Assembly (NCBI GenBank): GCA_005777185.1
Contig: SXNL01000382.1
Coordinates: 1-47,014 of the forward strand
Direction: 5' to 3'
DNA from: Myxococcales bacterium
GTDB lineage: Bacteria; Myxococcota_A; Polyangia; Polyangiales; Polyangiaceae
Length of the DNA: 47,014 bases
This document shows, piece by piece, positions 15,210 through 24,749 of this stretch; position 1 is the stretch's first letter, and the number at the start of each line of letters is the position of its first letter. Under the pieces are notes generated by a model. That model did no database searches. It had not been told where the DNA came from and saw only the letters and a list, made by a program, of their open reading frames with translations. The position numbers were made by a program, and so were the translations under genes.

Positions 15210-17021
15210 TCAGGGGCGCACCGATCCGAGGACCCACTCGGCGACCCCCTTGCCGCCGTCCATCGAGTAGTGGACGCCGTCGACACGGATGATGGCCCCC
15301 TCGTACTCGCGCTCGCACTCGCCCTTCGGGCATAGACGCTCGCCGAGCTCGAGGACGTTCACGCGGGGGACGCGCGCGGCCGAGCGCCGGATCGAGGCGT
15401 TGATGCAGTCGACCTCCTTCCGGAACGCGGCCGACTCGTACGGCCCGAGGGGGTACGGCAGGGTGGCGATGAACACCCGCGCGCGTTCGCCCGTGAGATC
15501 GCCGAGTCGCGCGGTCACCGTCTCCTCGAACTTGCGATCCCAGCCGGGGTGGCAGGACTTGCGCCAGTCGCCGTCGATGCCGAGCCCGTGGAGGAACGCC
15601 CCGCCGAAGAACACGAGCGTCGCGTCGGGCCGGAGCTCCCGGGTCCTCGCCGCCCAGGTCTCCGCGCCGCACGTGTCCCACAGCATCGTGCAGCTGTCCT
15701 TCCCCTCGAGATCGACGGCGACGCCGACCTTGCGAAGGCCGCGGATCGTCCAGCCGAGCGAGTTCGCGGTCGAGTCCCCGACGACCATGAGGCGCCACTC
15801 CGGGGCCGCGGCCGCGGGGCGGGTCGGGTGACCTCCCGGGGGAGGCAGGTCGACGCGCGGTGCGGGTGGCACGGGGCGCGCGTGGGTCGCGCGCACGACG
15901 AGCAGCACCGCCAGCGCGACGGCCGTCGGGACGATGAAGACGGGGCGGCCGAACGGTACGCCGCGCGTCCGGATCGGTCGCTCGAGCAGGCGGTACGAGG
16001 CGGCCGCGATCGCGAACGTGAGCGCGAAGCGGAGGGCGTGGAGGGAGAGGCCGTGGAGGTGCGCGCGCTCCGCCGTGAGGACGACGTTCACCGGCCAGTG
16101 CCAGAGGTACGCGCCGTAGCTGACCGTGCCGAGGAGGACGAGCGGTCGCGCGGACAGGGCGCGCGCGACCCGCCCGTCCCGGCCGGCGACCGCGCACGCG
16201 ATGAGGACGAGCGCGGCGAGCTCCGTGAGCCAGAGGCCGCCATGGTAGAGGAACGTCGCGGAGCCCTCGAGCGCGTACCACGCGAGGCCGAGGGCGGCCG
16301 CGGACGTGGCTCCGAGGACATCGAGGGTCGCGAGCGCGCGCCCGGAGGCCCGCCAGCCAGGCCGGAGGATCATCGCGAGCGCCGCGCCGGCGAGGATCCC
16401 GGCCATGCGCGTGTCCGTGCCCAGGTAGGCCCGGCTCGTGCGCGCGGGATCGAACAGGACCCACATCGCGGCCATCGACGCGACGACCAGTATCGCGATC
16501 GCGCCGCCCAGGACCTTTCGCCCGCGCGGGAGGAGCAGCGTCACCAGGAGCGGCCACGCCACGTAGAACTGCTCCTCGATCGAGAGGCTCCACATGTGCT
16601 CGAGCGGCGACGGCGCGCGGAAGAGCTCCCAGTAGCTGCGCTGCGACAGCACGGTGTGCCAGTTCGCCACGTAGCCGAGGGTCGCGAGCGCGTCGGCACG
16701 GATCCCGGCAAGCTCCTCGGGTTTCGCGAGGAACCACGCGTACGCGGCGACCGCCGGCATCAAGGACAAGAGCGCGGGGAAGAGGCGGCGCGCGCGTCGC
16801 ACCCAGAACGCGGCCAGCGAGACCCGCCCTGCCTCGCGGTGCTCGGCGAGGAGCAGGGAGGTGATGAGGAAGCCCGAGAGCACGAAGAAGAGGTCGACGC
16901 CGAGGTAACCCCCGGGGAGGGCGCCGTTGGCGTGGAACAGGAGCACGCCGAGGAGGGCGAGCCCCCGCAGCCCGTCGAGCGCGGGGAAGTGGCCCAGCGT
17001 GTGCGGGCGCGCCGAGGTCAC
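15210..17021 (-). CDS. OafA/YrhL-type membrane acyltransferase with SGNH domain
   Basis: A 603-residue protein. The N-terminal acyltransferase-3 domain (about residues 8-360) has around ten membrane helices and the signatures ALDGLRGLALLGVLLFH and GVDLFFVLSGFLIT. A periplasmic SGNH-hydrolase-like domain follows (about 385-603) with GDSTANS and a late VDGVHYSMDGG carrying the Asp/His pair. Such proteins move acetyl or other acyl groups onto cell-surface polysaccharide or peptidoglycan. Its ATG overlaps the stop of the preceding gene (ATGA), making it the last gene of a three-gene operon. The substrate cannot be inferred, as no glycosyltransferases are nearby. Confidence 0.92.
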   Translation of the reverse strand: MTSARPHTLGHFPALDGLRGLALLGVLLFHANGALPGGYLGVDLFFVLSGFLITSLLLAEHREAGRVSLAAFWVRRARRLFPALLSLMPAVAAYAWFLAKPEELAGIRADALATLGYVANWHTVLSQRSYWELFRAPSPLEHMWSLSIEEQFYVAWPLLVTLLLPRGRKVLGGAIAILVVASMAAMWVLFDPARTSRAYLGTDTRMAGILAGAALAMILRPGWRASGRALATLDVLGATSAAALGLAWYALEGSATFLYHGGLWLTELAALVLIACAVAGRDGRVARALSARPLVLLGTVSYGAYLWHWPVNVVLTAERAHLHGLSLHALRFALTFAIAAASYRLLERPIRTRGVPFGRPVFIVPTAVALAVLLVVRATHARPVPPAPRVDLPPPGGHPTRPAAAAPEWRLMVVGDSTANSLGWTIRGLRKVGVAVDLEGKDSCTMLWDTCGAETWAARTRELRPDATLVFFGGAFLHGLGIDGDWRKSCHPGWDRKFEETVTARLGDLTGERARVFIATLPYPLGPYESAAFRKEVDCINASIRRSAARVPRVNVLELGERLCPKGECEREYEGAIIRVDGVHYSMDGGKGVAEWVLGSVRP

Positions 17022-17998
17022 GTCGCCGCGCGGGGCTTGTCGAGCCGCGGCTTCGGCGAGCCGCCGCGGGTCGTGCGGATCCGGACGATCGACGGCGCGC
17101 CAGCTCGCAGGACGCCGTCGAACGTGTTGAGCCCGAGTGCGCGGCCGGCGTGCATGCGTGTGTCCAGCGCCGCGGTCACCCGGTAGACGCCCTCACGGGA
17201 GAACGTGCCGCGGGGACACACGGCCGACAGGAGGACGGCGACCTCGGTCGTGCCGCGCGGCGCGAGATGTGTGTAGAGTTCACGTATCGGTGCGCCCGTC
17301 AGCGGGCGGTGGCACGAGGTCGCGCCGGTCGGGCCCTCGACGTCGAAGGAGAGCACGTGCGGCCGCAGCCACGCCGTCACAGGCCCGCGCGTCTCGTTGA
17401 CGACGGTCACGCTCGTCGAGAGCTCGCGGCCGTCGAACGAGTCCACGTACGGCGTCATGCGCAGGGAGAGGGGCTGAGGGAGCTTCGGGAGGGCGTCGGC
17501 GGGTGGCTCCGGTTCGCCAGCTGGCAACGCGAGGGTCAGCGAGGCGATCTCGTGGCCCTTGTCCACCCGGTACTTCGCGGTGACGGTCGATCCCGGCGCG
17601 AAGAGGGCACGCGCCCTGGCGTCCGCGCAGTGGTAGTCGCGGTCGACGTCGAACGACCACGCGCCGCTCGGGTCGATGACGAGCTCGGCGTCCGCGGCGG
17701 CCGGTCGCGCGTCCGCAGGGAAGACGCACGACGCTCGGGTGGTGCCGCGCGCGAGGTCGAGGACGAGGAAGCGAGGATCGGCGGGGATCCTCGCTGCCGT
17801 CGTGCCCGCGTTGGTCACCCGGAACGTGAGGTGTCCGGGCGCGGCGGCTGGCTCGAGCGTCGCGGAGAGCGCGGGCTTGCCCGGCGTCGCGTCGTCGGCG
17901 CGTGCGCCGGGGACGCTCGCGAAGAGCGCACCCGGCACCAGCGCCACCCGGGCGCACGCCCAGGCCAGCCCTGCGCGTCCGCCGCGCAGCACGCTCAC
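17018..17998 (-). CDS. Secreted protein with two beta-sandwich-like halves, unknown function
   Basis: A 326-residue protein starting at a GTG that overlaps the upstream stop (GTGA). Residues 1-30 look like a Sec signal peptide (VPGALFASVPGARA). The mature protein has two similar-looking halves of about 130 residues. Each opens with a strand pattern around 'LTFRVTNAGTTAARI' or 'STSVTVVNETRGPV', has a cysteine after the third strand and a later Cys (CVF...YHC; SCHR...VCPRG). The halves look like Ig-like or BsuPI-like sandwiches with one disulfide each. I do not recognise a named family. It lies between a HARE-HTH protein and a membrane acyltransferase, with overlapping ends on both sides. Confidence 0.7.
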   Translation of the reverse strand: MSVLRGGRAGLAWACARVALVPGALFASVPGARADDATPGKPALSATLEPAAAPGHLTFRVTNAGTTAARIPADPRFLVLDLARGTTRASCVFPADARPAAADAELVIDPSGAWSFDVDRDYHCADARARALFAPGSTVTAKYRVDKGHEIASLTLALPAGEPEPPADALPKLPQPLSLRMTPYVDSFDGRELSTSVTVVNETRGPVTAWLRPHVLSFDVEGPTGATSCHRPLTGAPIRELYTHLAPRGTTEVAVLLSAVCPRGTFSREGVYRVTAALDTRMHAGRALGLNTFDGVLRAGAPSIVRIRTTRGGSPKPRLDKPRAAT

Positions 17999-19563
17999 GC
18001 CCCGCGGAGGGTGTCGAGGAGCTCGAGGTCGGCGATGCACGTGACGAAGCGTGTCTTCGTCACGGCCACGTCCTGCTCCTCGAGCAGCTTGCAGAAGCCG
18101 AGCCCGTCGTACAGCGCGATGGGCGGAGCGTTCGGTGCGCTCGCCTCCTCGCGCGCGCCCGACAGGACCTGGCCCGTGGTGACGAGCCACCCGCTCGCCG
18201 CCGGCCCGTAGTGGTGGAGCGCGCCGCGGAGATCGGTGACGCGCTCGCGCCCGATCTCGCGCCCGTCCTTGCGGATGACGAGGGCCGTCTTGACCTCGTC
18301 GGCCTGCGTGCGGTGCACGCCCGCGAAGTGCGCCTCGCCCCCGGGCGAGCCGGCACGACGCACCGTCTTCACGTTCGTGAGGCCGGCGCGCTCGAGCGCC
18401 AGGAGCGCGAGCTCGACGAAGACGTGGCCCGGGAGCTCCTGGAGCTTGCGCAGCGTCATGCGGCGCGACGCGTCGCGGAAGCGTTCGACCGCGAGCATCG
18501 CGTCGGACTCGAGGCGCACGAGGTCCGGCGGGAAGGACCAGTCGGTGAGACCGATGCGCGGGCCCTGCCCGAAGCGGAAGCGCGGGCGCTGGCCGTTCGC
18601 TCCGCGGCGCAAGTTGTCGGCGCGCAGAGACGCCATGAGCTGAGACGCGGCGGCCGCCACGTCGCCGCCGAGGCGGCCGCGGCGCATGAGCGCCTCGGTG
18701 ACGCTTCGTGCGGGCACGGGCCCCTGGTTGCGATCGAACCCGCTCATCACCATGACGGTGGCGTCCGCGAGCTCGCGGCCCGCGAGATCCTCCGACTCGC
18801 CGGGGGCGACGAGCGGGACCTCGATGCCGGTGGGCGTGCCGCCTGCCATGATCTGCGCGCGATCGCGGATCATGGGTCGCGGGGCCGGGGCGAGCGGATC
18901 GCGCTCCTCCTGGGGCTCTCCCTCGAACGCGGGCATCGGGCCGGCGGGGGCCGCGCCCTCGAGCCGCGTCGCGCTTCCGCGCTCCGGCCCGCCCACGTCG
19001 TCGCCGCGGCCGCGGCCACGACGCCGTCGTCGTCGCCGCCGCCGTCCGCCCTCGCCGAGCTCGGTCGAGGCGGGGCCGCCGCTGGTCTGCGCCGAGGAGG
19101 GGGTCGACGCGGGACCGCCCAGGATCGGCTGGTCGTCGTCGTCCTCCTCGCCGAAGACCTCCGCGCCGCTCGCCGCGAGATCGGCCAGGAGCGCGTCCTC
19201 GCCGCTGACCTCGACCGCGTCCTCGTCGTCGTCGTCGTCGACGGGGGCGCGCGTGGCGGCCTCGACCTCGAGCGCGTTGACGTCGGTGCCGCCGTCCTCC
19301 TCCGAGCCGTCCTTCTCGCCGTCGGCGGCCCTCTTCTTCTTCCAGTCGCGGAGGCCGAAGACGCCCGGCTTGATCCGCACGATGGGGTTCGTCTTGTCCT
19401 CCTTCTTCAGGAGGGCCGCGAGGCGCGCCCCCATCGTGACCTCGGGGCTCTTGCCCACGTGCGACAGGAGGTTCTTCTCGATCGCGAGCTCGGTGATGTC
19501 CTTGTAGTGCAGGGGCTTGCCCGCGATGCGGAGGACCTCCTCCGCGGCTTCGGTGAATGTCAT
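17995..19563 (-). CDS. HARE-HTH domain protein with C-terminal Mrr-like domain
   Basis: A 522-residue protein. Residues 1-75 form a HARE-HTH winged helix (TFTEAAEEVLRIAGKPLHYKDI, ending RIKPGVFGLRDW), as in RNA polymerase delta and several restriction enzymes. Residues about 80-160 are acidic. A run of nine arginines with RGRGR follows near residue 175. The C-terminal ~180 residues resemble the Mrr restriction-endonuclease core: FVELALLALERAGL, then ALVIRKDGREIG, LRGALHHYG, GWLVTTGQVLSGAREEA and IALYDGLGFCKLL. In Mrr the metal site is D...QxK. Here the DGG region reads PGGEAHFAG and QxK reads VIRK, so catalysis is doubtful. It heads an operon with the secreted protein and the acyltransferase. 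It is probably a nucleic-acid-binding regulator rather than a nuclease. Confidence 0.8.
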   Translation of the reverse strand: MTFTEAAEEVLRIAGKPLHYKDITELAIEKNLLSHVGKSPEVTMGARLAALLKKEDKTNPIVRIKPGVFGLRDWKKKRAADGEKDGSEEDGGTDVNALEVEAATRAPVDDDDDEDAVEVSGEDALLADLAASGAEVFGEEDDDDQPILGGPASTPSSAQTSGGPASTELGEGGRRRRRRRRRGRGRGDDVGGPERGSATRLEGAAPAGPMPAFEGEPQEERDPLAPAPRPMIRDRAQIMAGGTPTGIEVPLVAPGESEDLAGRELADATVMVMSGFDRNQGPVPARSVTEALMRRGRLGGDVAAAASQLMASLRADNLRRGANGQRPRFRFGQGPRIGLTDWSFPPDLVRLESDAMLAVERFRDASRRMTLRKLQELPGHVFVELALLALERAGLTNVKTVRRAGSPGGEAHFAGVHRTQADEVKTALVIRKDGREIGRERVTDLRGALHHYGPAASGWLVTTGQVLSGAREEASAPNAPPIALYDGLGFCKLLEEQDVAVTKTRFVTCIADLELLDTLRGA

Positions 19564-19742
19564 GAAACGATTCTCTCTTTCGGTGGGCCTTCCGGCCCGA
19601 CGTGCGAGCGAGGCAGGCGATGCGCCGGCTCGCGCCCGCGGTGTCGGTCGCCGTCGCCCGTCTCACACGTACGAGCGCCCCACGACCGTTCGGGCCATGT
19701 CTAGCGCGCCCCTTCGCGCGCGTCAACGTGGACGCGCTCGGG

Positions 19743-20873
19743 CTACTTCTTCGGCGTGGCGGGTGCCGCGGAGGGCGGCGGCGCGGGCGGCGGCACCGGC
19801 TGCACCGGCTGCACGGGCGGCTCTCGCGTATGGGGAGGGGGGGCCGGCTCGGGCTTCCTCACGCCCTCCTCGAGGAGCTCCTTGAGCTTCTTCTCACGCG
19901 CGGGCTCGTCGAGCCCCGTGGCGAGCTTCGTCGCGTCGAACGTGAGCAGCGGGAGCTGCCCGCCGGCGTTGTACATCGGGAGCTTGCCGTCCCAGCGCTC
20001 CATCGAGCGGTACTGGAGCACCGACGGCGACATGGAGAGGCGGATGACCTCGTTGGCCTTCGCCTCGGCGCGGGCGCGGATCAGGATCGCGTCGGCCTCG
20101 CCCTGGGCCTTCATGCGGGTGGCCTCCGCCTGGCCGGTCGCGTGCGTGACGGCCTGGTCGGCCTCGGCCTTCACCTGGCGCACCCGGTTCTCGCTCTGGA
20201 TGGCGTTCTGCGTGGCCTCCATGGCCCGGTTGATCGCGTCCGCGACGTTCTGGGGCAGGCGGAGCGCGCCGGTCACCGTGAGCTGGTCGATCACGATGCC
20301 GTCCTTGATCAGCACCTCCTTCACCCGGTTGTTGACGTCGTTCACCATCTTCGACTTCCCCGAACCGTAGATCTCCTGCACGGGCATCTTCGAGGTGACC
20401 TCGTTGAACGCCTCGCGCACCACGTTACGCATGTAGCCGTTCGCCAGGACCTGCATGTCGTTCAGCCGGAAGCGCGCGTAGAGCTTCGGGGCGAGGCTCG
20501 GGTCGATGTGGAACGACAGGCCGATGTCGGCGTTGATGTTGACGCCCTCCTGGGACGAGAACGTGATCGACTCGTCGACGGCCCTCCCCTCGTGGGGGCT
20601 CTGCGTCCAGATGATGTTCTGCACGCTCGTCGGGAACTGGATCAGCTGCTCGATCGCGGGGTTGTAGAAGACCCACCCCGTCTTCACCTCCATGTCCTGT
20701 ACGCCGCGCTCGTTGCCGGCGAGCTTCACGCGGATTCCGACGTGGCCGGCGTCGATACGGGTCGAGCAGCTGCAGCCGGCGGTCACGAGCACCACGCCGA
20801 CGATGGCGAGGATCGCGAGCCGGACCACCGTGCGTCCGAGGTTCTGGGGCTGAAACGTGAACTTCTGGGCCAT
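19743..20873 (-). CDS. SPFH/prohibitin-domain membrane protein
   Basis: A 376-residue protein anchored by one N-terminal helix (about residues 15-33, VRLAILAIVGVVLVTAG). The SPFH domain (about 40-220) opens with IDAGHVGIRVKLAG and includes INADIGLSFHID. It is followed by the heptad-rich Ala/Glu/Lys coiled coil (QVKAEADQAVTHATGQ and on) that drives oligomerisation in stomatin/prohibitin/HflC proteins. The last ~35 residues are Pro-rich. Such proteins form ring assemblies that organise membranes or control FtsH. No nfeD or hflK partner is adjacent, so the role is undefined. The 179 bp between it and the HARE-HTH gene carry no recognisable gene. Confidence 0.9.
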   Translation of the reverse strand: MAQKFTFQPQNLGRTVVRLAILAIVGVVLVTAGCSCSTRIDAGHVGIRVKLAGNERGVQDMEVKTGWVFYNPAIEQLIQFPTSVQNIIWTQSPHEGRAVDESITFSSQEGVNINADIGLSFHIDPSLAPKLYARFRLNDMQVLANGYMRNVVREAFNEVTSKMPVQEIYGSGKSKMVNDVNNRVKEVLIKDGIVIDQLTVTGALRLPQNVADAINRAMEATQNAIQSENRVRQVKAEADQAVTHATGQAEATRMKAQGEADAILIRARAEAKANEVIRLSMSPSVLQYRSMERWDGKLPMYNAGGQLPLLTFDATKLATGLDEPAREKKLKELLEEGVRKPEPAPPPHTREPPVQPVQPVPPPAPPPSAAPATPKK

Positions 20874-20928
20874 GCGCCACCGCCTTCGGAGCGCACGCTA
20901 GCACCACTCTCCACCGCGCGATCCATGG

Positions 20929-20934
20929 TAAGGA
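20929..20934 (+). promoter_or_regulatory. Weak -10-like element before CPBP gene
   Basis: TAAGGA lies 9 nt before the ATG at 20944 in the divergent gap with the SPFH gene. It lacks the final T of the TANNNT pattern. Confidence 0.2.
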
Positions 20935-20943
20935 CCGGCGCCC

Positions 20944-21630
20944 ATGTGGAACCTCGCGAAGGTCCTCTTCGTCGTCGTGACGGTCGGCGTCACCACGTTC
21001 CTGGGCTTCCAGGAGAGGCACGCGGGCACGCCCACGTTCTTCTTCGTGACCCTGTCGGGCACCGCCGTCTTCGCGGTGTACGCCGTGTACCACCTGCTGG
21101 AGGCCGGTGAGGTCCGGCAGCGCCTGTGGATCCGCGGCGGCGATTTCACGCTCGGGACGGTGAGCGCGGCCGCCCTCTTCGGAGCGGCATTCGCCTTCGC
21201 GAGGTGGGTCGCCCCGCTCGGGACGCCGCGCGCGGGGTGGCTCCTCAGGGTGTACTTGCAGCTCGGGGATCCGGACGTCCTCAGGAAGAAGGTCGCGCTC
21301 GTCTGGATCGCGATCGCCCTCGCCGCGCTCGCGGAGGAGCTCGTGTTCCGGTACCTCGTACCCGCCCTCCTCGAGGAGAAGCTCGGCTCCCGCTACGCGT
21401 GGATCGCGAGCGCGGGCCTCTACTCGCTCGCCCACGCGCCCACCGCGTTCGCGATGCGGCGCGCCGAGACGGGGCTCAACCCGCTGCTCCCCGTCGCCGC
21501 GCTCGGGTGCGGGCTCGTGTGGGGGGCGCTCGCGAGGCGCACCGGACGCCTGCTCCCGTCCGTCTTCTCCCACGCGATCTTCAACGTCGCCGTCGTCATG
21601 ATGTTCCGGCTCTACGGCCCGAGCGTGTGA
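20944..21630 (+). CDS. CPBP-family intramembrane metalloprotease
   Basis: A 228-residue polytopic membrane protein. The CPBP/Abi signature is complete: EELVFRYL (motif 1, EExxxR), SLAHAPTAF (motif 2 histidine) and HAIFNVAVV (final His/Asn). About six hydrophobic segments surround these. The family includes CAAX-prenyl endopeptidases and bacteriocin self-immunity proteins; the substrate here is unknown. It is 7 bp upstream of glnE and probably shares its transcript, though no functional link is known. A second, unrelated-in-context CPBP gene is at 31.5 kb. Confidence 0.88.
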   Translation: MWNLAKVLFVVVTVGVTTFLGFQERHAGTPTFFFVTLSGTAVFAVYAVYHLLEAGEVRQRLWIRGGDFTLGTVSAAALFGAAFAFARWVAPLGTPRAGWLLRVYLQLGDPDVLRKKVALVWIAIALAALAEELVFRYLVPALLEEKLGSRYAWIASAGLYSLAHAPTAFAMRRAETGLNPLLPVAALGCGLVWGALARRTGRLLPSVFSHAIFNVAVVMMFRLYGPSV

Positions 21631-21637
21631 TCGGTGC

Positions 21638-24604
21638 ATGCCCCAGGAAGCCGCCTTCGCGCGCCTCGTGGAGGCCCTCGGCCAGGAGGCCTTTGCCGAG
21701 GCCCGGGCGAGGCTCCTGGCGGCGTCGGGTGATCTCGGCCTCGCGCCATCCGCGGACGCCGTCGACCTCGGCGCGCTCCTCTCGTGCGCCTACCCGGGCC
21801 TCGCCCAGCCCATCCTCGCCCGGCCCGCCGATCTCGTCGCGATCGCGCACCGACTCCGCCTGGCGCGGAGCGTGCGCGCGTACCGTCGGATCGCCGCGAC
21901 GCTCGTGCCGTCGCTCGATGACGAGGCTGGCCTCAGGCACGGCCTTCGCGTGTTCGCGCAGCGCGAGCGGCTTCGTGTCGCCGCGCGGGAGCTCCTCCTC
22001 CAGCCGGGCGTCGACGTCGACACCACCGCACGCGAGCTGAGCGATCTCGCGGACGCGTCGATCGACCTCGCGCTCGACGAGGCGCGGAGGTGGGCCGAGG
22101 ATCGCTTCGGTGCGCCGCGGACCTCGTCGGGCGCGCGGTGCCGCTTCGTCGCCCTCGGGATGGGCAAGCTCGGCGGCCGGGAGCTCAACTGTGGCAGCGA
22201 CGTCGACCTCCTCTTGCTCTACGAGACCGACGACGGCGCGGTCGTGCAGGGCGGCCGCGAGACGGAGCTCACGCTCCACGAGCACTTCGCCCGCGTGGCG
22301 CGGCGCCTGACGGAGACGCTCTCGGACGTCACGGACGCCGGCTTCGCGTGGCGCGTGGACCTCCGCCTCCGTCCCGAGGGACCGCGCGGCCCGCTCGTGA
22401 ACGCGCTCGCTGCGGCCGAGCGGTACTACGAGACGTGGGGCCGCACCTGGGAGCGCGCGGCGCTGCTCCGGGCGCGGCCCGTCGCCGGGGATCTCGATCT
22501 GGGCCGTGAGGCCCTCGCCGCGCTGGCCCCCGTCGTGTGGCGTCGCACCGTCGATCCGAGGATCGCGGCCGAGATGCTCGCGCTCGTCCACCGCGCGCGC
22601 GCGGAGATCTCGGAGGATCCCGCGCGCGACCTCAAGCACGGGCCGGGCGGGATCCGCGAGGCCGAGTTCTTCGTGCAGTCGCTCCAGCTCGTGTGGGGCG
22701 GGCGCGACGCCGCCCTGCGCGTCTCGAACACCCTGGAGGCGCTCCGCGTCCTTCGCGGGCGCGGCCTCGTGACCGACCGCGAGAGCCGTGAGGTCGCCGA
22801 CGCGTACCTCGCCCTGCGCCGCCTGGAGCACAGGGTCCAGTTCGCCACGCAGCTGCAGACGCACACGCTGCCCTCGGGAGAGGCGTTCCTCGGGCTCGCG
22901 CGGACCCTCGGCTTCTCGTCGACGCACGAGCTCGAGGCGCATGTGGCGAAGGTGCGCGAGGTCGTGGCCGCGCGCATGGCGTCGCTGGTCGCGCCGTGGG
23001 ACGCCGGCGTCGCCGCGCGCGATCTCGACCGCGTCTTCTCCGCGCTCGACGAGGGCGACGAGGAGCGTATCCTCGCGGCGCTCCCCGCCGGCTCGGCGCT
23101 CGCGACGCCGGACGCGGCGCGCCACCTCCGCGCGCTCGCCGCGCGCCCGGACGCGTTGCTCGGATCCGTGACGCGCGATCGTCACCCGGGGCTCGCGCCG
23201 GTCCTGATCGAGGCCCTCGCCGACGCGGCCGATCCGGAGCAGGCGGCGCGCCTCCTCGCGGCGTTCATCTCGCGCCTCGTGACCCCGGGCGTGTACGCGC
23301 GTCCGTTCGCCGAGGACCCCCACGTGGTGCGGAGGCTCGTCGGCCTCCTCGGCGCGAGCGCGTTCCTCGGGCAGGCCATGGTGGGGCACCCGGAGCTCGT
23401 GGATCGGCTCATGTTCGCCAAGGGGCCGCCCGACGAGCGCAGCCCGAGCGTCGCGGTGGACGAGGAGCTCGCCGCGGTGGCCGCCGAGATCGACGACGTC
23501 GAGGTCTTCGCGGACGCGCTCCGCCGCGCGAAGGCGCGCGTGACGCTCGAGGTGGGACTCGCGGATCTGTCGGGCGAGATCGACCACCGGCGCGCCACGT
23601 TCGTGCTCTCCGCGCTCGCCGACGCCATCCTCTCGCGCGCCGTGGCGCGGAGCCTCGCCGAGCACGGGCTCGAGGGCGGGCTCGCGGTGATCGCGATGGG
23701 GAAGCTCGGGGGCCGCGAGATCGGCTACGGCGCCGATCTGGATCTCATCTTCGTGTACGGGGCGGGGGAGGACCTCGCCGAGCCCTACGTCCGCGCCGCG
23801 CAGCGCGTGATGCGCCTGCTCTCGACACCGTCCGGGGCGGGGCCTGGCTACGAGCTCGACACGCGCCTCCGACCCTCCGGGAACCAGGGGCTCCTGGTCG
23901 TGTCGCTGGAGAGCTTCGCGCGGTACCACGGCGAGAGCGCATCCCCGGAGCGCGCCGAGGCGGGCGCGGGCGACTGGGAGCGACAGGCCCTCCTGAAGGC
24001 GCGGTTCGCAGCCGGCGACGCGCGCGTCGGGGACGAGGTGCTGCGCGTCGCGAGGCGAGCCGCGTACGAGCGTGGGGCGCCTCCCGCCGTGCGGTTGCAC
24101 CACATGCGCATGCGCATGCAGAAGGAGCTCACCCGGGAGCGCCGCGAGGGCGACAGCGCGAGGTTCGATCTCAAGCTCGGGCGCGGGGGGCTCGTGGACG
24201 TCGAGTTCGCCACGCAGTGGCTGCAGATGAGGCACGGAGACGATCCCCGGGTGCGCACGACCGACACGGAGATCGCGATAGGCGCGCTCGAGGCGTGCGG
24301 GTACCTCGACGCATCGATCGCGGAGACGCTGCGGCAGGGGTACCGCTTCCTCAGGCGCCTGCAGACGCGCCTCCGCGTGCTGCACGGCACGTCGGCGCAG
24401 TTGCTCGAGGTGGGGGCGGAGGGGTTGACGGCGGTCGCGCGAGGGATGGGGATGCGCGACGGACCTTCGCTCGCCGCCGCGGACGCGCTGATCGCGCGCT
24501 ATCGGGAGGTCACCCGCGACGTGCGCACGGCGTACCTCGCCGTGCTCGGCGTCGACGAGGATGCCACGGGCACCGTGCCGCCGCCGCCGTTCGGAGGGGG
24601 GTAG
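21638..24604 (+). CDS. glnE: Bifunctional glutamine synthetase adenylyltransferase/deadenylase
   Basis: A 988-residue protein of normal GlnE length. It carries two nucleotidyltransferase modules. The N-terminal deadenylase (adenylyl-removing) module has GKLGGRELNCGSDVDLLLLY; the C-terminal adenylylating module has GKLGGREIGYGADLDLIFVY. Each has its GlnD-like helical domain (first: DLKHGPGGIREAEFFVQ; second: KLGRGGLVDVEFATQW). It attaches AMP to, and removes it from, a tyrosine of glutamine synthetase in response to PII and glutamine. The metal-binding Asp pairs are intact in both halves, so both activities should be present. No glnA or glnB is adjacent. It starts 7 bp after the CPBP gene. Confidence 0.97.
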   Translation: MPQEAAFARLVEALGQEAFAEARARLLAASGDLGLAPSADAVDLGALLSCAYPGLAQPILARPADLVAIAHRLRLARSVRAYRRIAATLVPSLDDEAGLRHGLRVFAQRERLRVAARELLLQPGVDVDTTARELSDLADASIDLALDEARRWAEDRFGAPRTSSGARCRFVALGMGKLGGRELNCGSDVDLLLLYETDDGAVVQGGRETELTLHEHFARVARRLTETLSDVTDAGFAWRVDLRLRPEGPRGPLVNALAAAERYYETWGRTWERAALLRARPVAGDLDLGREALAALAPVVWRRTVDPRIAAEMLALVHRARAEISEDPARDLKHGPGGIREAEFFVQSLQLVWGGRDAALRVSNTLEALRVLRGRGLVTDRESREVADAYLALRRLEHRVQFATQLQTHTLPSGEAFLGLARTLGFSSTHELEAHVAKVREVVAARMASLVAPWDAGVAARDLDRVFSALDEGDEERILAALPAGSALATPDAARHLRALAARPDALLGSVTRDRHPGLAPVLIEALADAADPEQAARLLAAFISRLVTPGVYARPFAEDPHVVRRLVGLLGASAFLGQAMVGHPELVDRLMFAKGPPDERSPSVAVDEELAAVAAEIDDVEVFADALRRAKARVTLEVGLADLSGEIDHRRATFVLSALADAILSRAVARSLAEHGLEGGLAVIAMGKLGGREIGYGADLDLIFVYGAGEDLAEPYVRAAQRVMRLLSTPSGAGPGYELDTRLRPSGNQGLLVVSLESFARYHGESASPERAEAGAGDWERQALLKARFAAGDARVGDEVLRVARRAAYERGAPPAVRLHHMRMRMQKELTRERREGDSARFDLKLGRGGLVDVEFATQWLQMRHGDDPRVRTTDTEIAIGALEACGYLDASIAETLRQGYRFLRRLQTRLRVLHGTSAQLLEVGAEGLTAVARGMGMRDGPSLAAADALIARYREVTRDVRTAYLAVLGVDEDATGTVPPPPFGGG

Positions 24605-24655
24605 AGGAATGGGGCACCCCGCGCTGACGGAAGCTCGAGCACAGGAAGGTTGCTG

Positions 24656-24685
24656 CCCCGGGCTCAGGTTCAGCCCGGGGTGCCC
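24656..24685. terminator. REP-like hairpin between glnE and CD225 gene
   Basis: CCCCGGGCT, loop CAGGTTC, AGCCCGGGG forms a perfect 9-bp stem in a convergent gap. AGCCCGGGGTGCCC is shared with the larger hairpin at 25913-25956, and GGGGCACCCC at 24611-24620 could pair with its right side. It may act as a two-way terminator. Confidence 0.5.
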
Positions 24686-24749
24686 GAGATGCGCGGCTGG
24701 CTCGGAGATGAGCCGACTGGTCAGCCGCCGGCCGCCGACGGGGACCGCG

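Noticed and set aside
24010-24604. Alternative frames inside glnE and guaB as nested genes
   Set aside because: Only Arg/Ser-rich low-complexity translations; glnE and guaB frames carry intact family motifs throughout.
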